This document shows positions 58,820 to 64,000 of a stretch of DNA of 64,000 bases, in pieces; position 1 is the stretch's first letter, and the number at the start of each line of letters is the position of its first letter. This DNA is from Telluria antibiotica. GTDB lineage: Bacteria > Pseudomonadota > Gammaproteobacteria > Burkholderiales > Burkholderiaceae_D. Both the position numbers and the translations under genes were made by a program. Location: NCBI RefSeq assembly GCF_011682055.1, contig NZ_JAAQOM010000012.1, forward strand, positions 124,001-188,000, given 5' to 3'. The notes under the pieces were generated by a model, which saw only the letters and a program-made list of their open reading frames with translations, was not told where the DNA came from and did no database searches.

Positions 58820-60147
58820 ACGACCGCTCGCACGCATTGCACGCGCTGGCCGACGCCATGGAAGCGTCCGTCGCCGCGCAGCCCGCCGCGGCACGTGTCG
58901 GCAAGGTCGTCGAGGTGACGGGCACGTTGCTGCGCGTGGGCGGCCTCGCCGTGCAGCTGGGCGAATTGTGCGATCTGCGCCAGGCCGACGGCAGCCTGCT
59001 GCAGCAGGCCGAGGTGGTCGGCTTCACGCGCCACCTGGCCGTGCTGGCGCCGTTCGGCAGCGTCGAAGGACTGTGCCGCGCGACCCGCGTGACGGGCCAC
59101 GGCCAGCCGCTGGCGGTGGGCGTCGGGGACGCGCTGCGCGGGCGCGTGCTGGACGGCTTCGGCCGACCGATCGACGGCGCCGGCCCGCTGCACTGCGCGG
59201 AGCACGTCAGCATCCAGGCGCCGGCGCCGAATCCGATGACGCGGCGGCTGATCGAGACGGCGCTGCCGACGGGCGTGCGCCTGATCGACGGTCTCACCAC
59301 GCTGGGCGAGGGCCAGCGCATGGGCGTGTTCGCGCCCGCCGGCGTGGGCAAGAGCACGTTGCTGGGCATGCTGGCGCGCGGCACCGCGAGCGACGTCAAC
59401 GTGATCGTCCTCATCGGCGAACGGGGCCGCGAGGTGCGCGAATTCATGGAGCTGGTGCTGGGGCCGGCCGGCATGGCGCGCAGCGTCGTCGTGTGCGCCA
59501 CGTCGGACCGCTCGTCGATCGAGCGCGCCAAGGCCGCCTTCGTCGGCACCGCCATCGCCGAATGGTTCCGCGACCGCGGCCAGCGCGTGCTGTTGATGAT
59601 GGATTCGCTGACCCGCTTCGCGCGCGCCCAGCGCGAGATCGGCCTGGCGGCGGGCGAACCGCCTGCCCGGCGCGGTTTTCCTCCCTCGGTATTCGCGGAA
59701 CTCCCGCGCCTGCTGGAGCGGGCCGGGATGGGAGACCGTGGCTCGATCACGGCGCTGTACACGGTGCTGGCCGAGGACGACAGCGGCAGCGACCCGATCA
59801 GCGAGGAAGTGCGCGGCATCCTCGACGGCCACCTCGTGCTGTCGCGCCGCATCGCCGCTCGCAACCAGTATCCGGCGATCGACGTGCTCGGGAGCCTGAG
59901 CCGCGTGATGAGCCAGGTCGTCGATGCCGAGCACCGCGCCCACGCGGGTCGCGTGCGCGCCCTGATGGCGAAGTACGACGCCGTCGAGACGCTGCTGCAG
60001 ATCGGCGAATATCAGGCCGGCGCCGATCCCGAAGCGGACGACGCCATCGCCCGCCAGGGCGCCATCGCCGCCTTCCTCAACCAGGCGACGGACGAATGCG
60101 CGGACCCCGGCGACACGTTGCGGCAGCTGGCCGCGCTCGCGTCATGA
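58816..60147 (+). CDS. sctN: T3SS ATPase SctN
   Basis: A 443-residue F1-like ATPase that unfolds and detaches chaperones from substrates. Walker A is FAPAGVGKSTLLGMLAR (Lys179), Walker B is VLLMMDSLTRFA with Asp, and PARRGFPPSVFAELPRLLER is the T3SS ATPase hallmark. Both ends are complete. The start at 58816 (MNDRSHALHALADAM) follows the ATGA junction with sctL. Confidence 0.97.
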   Translation: MNDRSHALHALADAMEASVAAQPAAARVGKVVEVTGTLLRVGGLAVQLGELCDLRQADGSLLQQAEVVGFTRHLAVLAPFGSVEGLCRATRVTGHGQPLAVGVGDALRGRVLDGFGRPIDGAGPLHCAEHVSIQAPAPNPMTRRLIETALPTGVRLIDGLTTLGEGQRMGVFAPAGVGKSTLLGMLARGTASDVNVIVLIGERGREVREFMELVLGPAGMARSVVVCATSDRSSIERAKAAFVGTAIAEWFRDRGQRVLLMMDSLTRFARAQREIGLAAGEPPARRGFPPSVFAELPRLLERAGMGDRGSITALYTVLAEDDSGSDPISEEVRGILDGHLVLSRRIAARNQYPAIDVLGSLSRVMSQVVDAEHRAHAGRVRALMAKYDAVETLLQIGEYQAGADPEADDAIARQGAIAAFLNQATDECADPGDTLRQLAALAS

Positions 60148-60650
60148 GCGGGGGCCGCCGGTCGCCCTGGCACGTCTTGCACGGGGCCGCGACGCGCGCC
60201 ATCGGCCGCCTGGAGCGCACGCTGGCCACGCGGCGCGCGGCGCTGGCCGAGGCCGAGGCGACCGCCGAGCAGCGCGCCGCCGACGTCGTCGCGGCCGACG
60301 CCGCGCTGGCCGACCACGCCGCGCGGCTCGACGCGCTGCTGGCCGGCGCGGCCGGCGTGTCGCCGCAGCGCTACCTCGAGTACGACGCGTGGCGCGGCCA
60401 GCTCGCCGCCCGGCAGGCGGCAGCCGCTGCCGCGCTGGGTGCGGCGCAGCAAAATGTCTTGGACAAACAGCACGACATTCGGCAAACTCGACAGGAAATC
60501 GCCGCGGCCACGGCCCGGCGCGACGACCTGGCCCGGCGCCTGGCCGACGAGGCCAGGATGGCCGACGCGGCGCAGCAGGATGCGCACGACGAGGAAGCGG
60601 CCGAGGCGGCGCTGGCACGGCGCGGCGCCGGCAGGGCGGAGGCGGCATGA
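60144..60650 (+). CDS. sctO: T3SS central stalk protein SctO (HrpB7)
   Basis: A 168-residue coiled-coil protein (Ala/Arg/Glu/Asp-rich heptads from 20 to 165), the FliJ/YscO-type stalk between the ATPase and the gate. Sequence is low in conserved positions; call is by size, coiled coil and position between sctN and sctT. Overlaps both neighbours by four bases. Confidence 0.8.
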   Translation: MSGGRRSPWHVLHGAATRAIGRLERTLATRRAALAEAEATAEQRAADVVAADAALADHAARLDALLAGAAGVSPQRYLEYDAWRGQLAARQAAAAAALGAAQQNVLDKQHDIRQTRQEIAAATARRDDLARRLADEARMADAAQQDAHDEEAAEAALARRGAGRAEAA

Positions 60651-61474
60651 GCGGCTTCGACAACCTCGCCACGCTGTGGCAGGCGCATGAAAGCCTGTAC
60701 GCGGTGGTGACCCTTCTGGCGCTGTGCAGCATCCGGCTGCTGGTGGTATTCGTCGTGCTGCCGGCGACGTCGGACCAGGTACTGCCGGGCGGCGCGCGCA
60801 ACGGCGTGGTGTACCTGATCGGCTGGTTCATCGCGGCCGGCCAGCCGGCCGACACGCTGGCGCGGCTGGACGGCGTGACCGCGCTGATCCTGGTGGGGAA
60901 GGAGATGTTCATCGGCATGGTGATCGGCTATGTGGCGTCGCCGGTGTTCTGGATAGCGCAAAGCGTGGGGGTGGTGATCGACAATATGGCGGGCTTCAAC
61001 AACGTCCAGACCAGCAATCCGCTGCGCGGCGAGCAGGCCACGCCGGTGTCGAACGTGCTGATCCAGTTCGCGATCGTGCTGTTCTACGTCTCCGGCGGCA
61101 TGCTGTTCCTGCTGGGGGCGATCTTCGCGTCGTTCCGCTGGTGGCCGCTGACGGCCACGTTGCCGTCGCTGGACGCGCTGGCCGACAGTTTCCTGATCAG
61201 CCAGGTCGACGGCATCGCGGCGGCGACCGTCAAGCTGGCGGCGCCCGTGATGCTCGTGCTGGTGCTGATCGACCTGGGGTTCGGGCTCGTGGCCAAGGCG
61301 GCCGACAAGCTCGAGCCGACCACGTTGAGCCAGCCCGTGCGCGGCGCCGTCGCCCTGCTGATGCTGGTCCTGTTGACCGGCACCTTCGCCGAACAGGCGA
61401 AGACCTCGTTCACCTTCGAGCATTTCGAGCGCTTCGTCCGGCATGGCGTGCTGGGCGCGGCGCCCAACCGATGA
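60647..61474 (+). CDS. sctT: T3SS export apparatus protein SctT
   Basis: A 275-residue export-gate protein of the SctT/FliR family. Conserved parts are LGLL-like SIRLLVVFVVLPATSDQVL, GKEMFIGMVIGYVASPVFWI, and NMAGFNNVQTSNPLRGEQ. About six helices. The stop overlaps the start of a histidine kinase gene (ATGA). Confidence 0.95.
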   Translation: MSGFDNLATLWQAHESLYAVVTLLALCSIRLLVVFVVLPATSDQVLPGGARNGVVYLIGWFIAAGQPADTLARLDGVTALILVGKEMFIGMVIGYVASPVFWIAQSVGVVIDNMAGFNNVQTSNPLRGEQATPVSNVLIQFAIVLFYVSGGMLFLLGAIFASFRWWPLTATLPSLDALADSFLISQVDGIAAATVKLAAPVMLVLVLIDLGFGLVAKAADKLEPTTLSQPVRGAVALLMLVLLTGTFAEQAKTSFTFEHFERFVRHGVLGAAPNR

Positions 61475-64000
61475 AAGTTGTCATGTCCGTCCTGCGTTCC
61501 TTGTTCCTCCGTGCCGTGTGGTTGTCGTGCGTGGCGTTTTGCGGTGCCGGCGCCGCACAGGCGGCCGACCCGCCGGAAACGCCCGTGCACGCCGAATTGA
61601 TGCGGATCCTCGGCCTGTTCCAGACCGACCGCCAGGCGGCGCTGACGCAGTTGCAGGCGCTGCAGGACCATATGCCGGCGTCGGCCACGCTGGACGACCG
61701 CAGCAAGACGCTGAACACCCTGGTCAACTTCTACGTCGAGGCGCACGACGAGCGGGCGCGCCGCTACATCGACGAACTGGCCGCGTTCGGCGCGCGCGAG
61801 CACGACCTGCAGAGCGAGCTGTGGGCGCAGAACTACCGGGCCCGCGTGCTGTCGCTGTTCGACAGCCGGCAGGCCGAGTGCGTGCAGGTGGTCGAGGCGG
61901 CGCTCGCGCGCGACGATGGCGCCGTGCACCGCACGAGCGCCGCCATGCACGACACGGCCGCCATGTGTGCCGAGCAGCAGGGCGACATGAAGAGCGCGCT
62001 GCGCCACCAGACCGCGGCGCTGGGCCTGCTGGACGGCCGCAGCAAGACCGACGTGCTGCACCGTGCGATCGCCCTGAACAACATCAGCACGCTGTACACG
62101 CAGATGGGCGACTACCGCCAGGCGCTCGACTACAACCTGCAGGCGCAGGCGATCGCCGACGCCCAGCACGCGCAAGCCATGCAGGGCATGCTGGCGCAGG
62201 GCCGCTGCGACCTGTACGACTCGCTGGGCCAGCCGGAACGTTCCGAACGCGCGTGCCAGCAGGCGCTGTCGCTGGCGCGGCTGGTGGGCGACAAGCAGCT
62301 CGAGAAAAGCATGCAGCTCAGGCGCGCCGCAAACGCGTGGAAGGCCGGCCGCTATGCCGACTGCCTGCACCTGGCCGAGGGCGCGCTGGCGCTGCTGCCG
62401 GCGCATCCCAGCGCCAGCGACAGTGTCGACGCGCGCGCCAGCATGGGCCTGTGCCATATCGGCCTTGGCGCCGTGCGGCAGGGCGAAGGCGAGGTCCGTG
62501 CGGCGCTGGCCGTCTACCGGGCCGGCAAGGACGACCAGTCCGTCATCGACACGCTGGAGCACATGGCGCAAGCGTACGAGCGGGCCGGCCAGTACCGCGA
62601 AGCGTATGCCGCCGTGCGCGAACTGGGTAAGCTCAAGGAGGACATGGCCGCGCGCGCGCTCGATCGCGCCACGCTGAAGATCCGCTCCGAGTTCGAGGTC
62701 ACCGCGCGCCAGAAGGAGATCGCGGCGCTGCGCGAAAAGACGCAGTTGCAGCAGGCCGAGCTGAAAAACGAGAACCTCGAGCTGGCGCTGGGCATCGTGG
62801 TGGCGCTGCTGGTGGCCGTCGTGGGTTTCTTCAAGTTGCGCGACAAGGAACGGTCGCGCCGCCGCGCGCTGCACGAGAACCACAAGAAGTCGCAGTTCGT
62901 CGCGGAGGCCGCGCACGACCTGCGCCAGCCGATGCAGGCGATCGGCAACCTGCTCGGCGCGGCCAGCCACGCGCTCGACCGCGGCGACGTCGCCAAGGGC
63001 CGCGAGCTGCTCGACACGACGCAGAAAGCGACGAACGCCATGCGCTCGTCGTTCAACGCGGTGCTGGAATTGTCGCGCCTGGAATGCGGCGCCATCGTCG
63101 CCGAGTACGGCAGCTTCGACCTCGGCGAACTGGTCGCCGAGACGGTGCTGGCGCTGCGCCCGCTCAGCGAGCCGCGCCAGGTGGACATCCGGCTGCGCCT
63201 GCCCGCCGCGGGCTCGCTGGCCGTGCGCAGCGACCGCCAGATGCTGGGCCGGGTGCTCGCCAACCTGCTGTCGAACGCCATCAAGTACAGCGATCCCACG
63301 CGACCCGGCGGGGCGGTCGTCGTCGTGGGCGTCGTGCGGCTGCGCCACCACTGCCGGGTCGACATCGTCGACAACGGCGTCGGCATCCCGGACGCCTTGC
63401 AGAAGCAGGTGTTCAAGCCATTCTTCCAGGTCGCCAATCCGGGACGCGACCGGAACCGCGGCATCGGTCTCGGCCTGTCGATCGTGGCGTCGTCGCTGGC
63501 CCTGCTCGAGCGCCACGCGCTCAAGCTGCGCTCGCGCGCCGGTGTCGGCAGCCGCTTTTCCGTCAGCGTGCCCCGTGCCACCGCGGGCGACGTGGCGGCC
63601 CCGGTGGCGGCGGCCGTCGCGCCCACGGATGCGGCCGACGTCGCGGGCCTGTACGTGCTGTACGTCGAGGACGATGGCCTCGTGCGCCAATCGACGGAGG
63701 TGCTGCTGCGCGAATACCGGGTGCTGTACGAGTCGGTCGAATCGCTGGCCGCGCTGGAAGCGCTGCTGCCTGGCCTCGAACGCATGCCCGACCTCGTGCT
63801 GACGGATTATTCGCTGCCGGGCGGCCGCACGGCGCGCGACGTCGTGCGCATGGTGACGCACGAATTCGACTGGATACTGCCCGTCGTCGTGCTGACCGGC
63901 GAGAGCGCCCGGGTCGCGTTGACGGACGAGCTGGAACACGCGACGGTGCTGCGCAAGCCCGTGTGCGCGGCGGCGCTGCTCGCCACCATCCGTGCCGCAT
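61471..64000 (+). CDS. TPR-hybrid sensor histidine kinase (3' end outside the window)
   Basis: At least 843 residues, no stop before the window end. A signal peptide (1-33, AAQAADPP) is followed by an extracytoplasmic TPR-like region (about 40-400). A coiled coil and one membrane helix (about 437-455) lead to a HisKA domain with His482 (AEAAHDLRQPMQAI), a HATPase with NLLSNAIKYSD, DNGVGIP, GIGLGLSIV, and a receiver domain (from about 729) with Asp779 (LVLTDYSLPGG) and the conserved Lys (VLRKPV). ATG 61471 is coupled to sctT. It may sense a signal and feed into T3SS control; no output domain is visible in the part seen. Confidence 0.87.
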   Translation, partial: MKVVMSVLRSLFLRAVWLSCVAFCGAGAAQAADPPETPVHAELMRILGLFQTDRQAALTQLQALQDHMPASATLDDRSKTLNTLVNFYVEAHDERARRYIDELAAFGAREHDLQSELWAQNYRARVLSLFDSRQAECVQVVEAALARDDGAVHRTSAAMHDTAAMCAEQQGDMKSALRHQTAALGLLDGRSKTDVLHRAIALNNISTLYTQMGDYRQALDYNLQAQAIADAQHAQAMQGMLAQGRCDLYDSLGQPERSERACQQALSLARLVGDKQLEKSMQLRRAANAWKAGRYADCLHLAEGALALLPAHPSASDSVDARASMGLCHIGLGAVRQGEGEVRAALAVYRAGKDDQSVIDTLEHMAQAYERAGQYREAYAAVRELGKLKEDMAARALDRATLKIRSEFEVTARQKEIAALREKTQLQQAELKNENLELALGIVVALLVAVVGFFKLRDKERSRRRALHENHKKSQFVAEAAHDLRQPMQAIGNLLGAASHALDRGDVAKGRELLDTTQKATNAMRSSFNAVLELSRLECGAIVAEYGSFDLGELVAETVLALRPLSEPRQVDIRLRLPAAGSLAVRSDRQMLGRVLANLLSNAIKYSDPTRPGGAVVVVGVVRLRHHCRVDIVDNGVGIPDALQKQVFKPFFQVANPGRDRNRGIGLGLSIVASSLALLERHALKLRSRAGVGSRFSVSVPRATAGDVAAPVAAAVAPTDAADVAGLYVLYVEDDGLVRQSTEVLLREYRVLYESVESLAALEALLPGLERMPDLVLTDYSLPGGRTARDVVRMVTHEFDWILPVVVLTGESARVALTDELEHATVLRKPVCAAALLATIRAA

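Noticed and set aside
1..64000. CRISPR arrays, tRNA or rRNA genes
   Set aside because: No spaced direct repeats, tRNA cloverleaf or rRNA segments were recognised on reading the window; a tRNAscan or Infernal run would be decisive.

Overview
The window is 64 kb of high-GC, gene-dense chromosome from a betaproteobacterium of the order Burkholderiales, most likely an Oxalobacteraceae (Massilia/Telluria-like) strain. The reasons are the gene orders purF-metZ, rpsF-priB-rpsR-rplI-dnaB and alaA-hom, the family-level look of the proteins, the E. coli-type LexA box, and a Hrp2-class (Ralstonia/Xanthomonas-like) type III secretion locus. The genus is inference from gene content; no database search was possible.

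Left part (1-9.3 kb) is housekeeping: the 3' end of purF, a metZ-type sulfhydrylase, a Sel1-like periplasmic protein, lexA with its own operator, the S6/PriB/S18/L9 ribosomal operon ending in a terminator, dnaB, and a PhoU-like (DUF47)/Pit phosphate transport pair. Directly after the pit terminator sits an intron-encoded-protein-less group II intron (9.29-9.97 kb), followed by a small element bounded by paired inverted copies of a GGGGTCAGAGCA-type repeat (9.98-10.18 kb). A lipoprotein pullulanase follows.

From 13.5 to 27.8 kb lies a signalling and surface-adhesin region. On the minus strand there is a metallo-beta-lactamase-fold protein translationally coupled to a GAF-GspE-like ATPase. On the plus strand a GAF-HD-GYP protein, a CHASE2-adenylate cyclase, a two-partner secretion pair (FhaC-like pore and FHA-like exoprotein) and a FecR-domain protein follow each other. 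The exoprotein ends in twelve tandem CX8C modules.

From 27.8 to 38.1 kb, all on the minus strand, are phoH (PIN-PhoH), a bcp-type peroxiredoxin and a complete-looking lipid A aminoarabinose (arn) set with arnA split into two genes, plus an ArnE-like SMR protein and ArnT. alaA and hom follow on the plus strand. Immediately after hom, where thrC is often found, is a convergent two-gene unit whose larger member resembles Shedu-type (DUF4263) anti-phage nucleases. Then come a cupin protein, a GH10 xylanase lipoprotein, glutamate dehydrogenase and a LysR regulator.

From 46.8 kb to the end is a type III secretion locus in three transcription units: sctD-hrpD6-like-pilin-pilin-hpaB (plus), sctU-V-P-Q-R-S-hpaA-like (minus) and hrpB1-sctI-J-K-L-N-O-T-hybrid histidine kinase (plus). 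Each unit start carries a TTCG-N16-TTCG (hrpII/PIP-type) box with a -10-like hexamer 31 bp further on (two perfect, one 5/6). This implies control by a HrpB/HrpX AraC-type activator encoded elsewhere. The outer-membrane secretin, translocon and effectors are not in the window. The pilin gene is tandemly duplicated, and a TPR-hybrid histidine kinase (cut by the window end) is translationally coupled to sctT.
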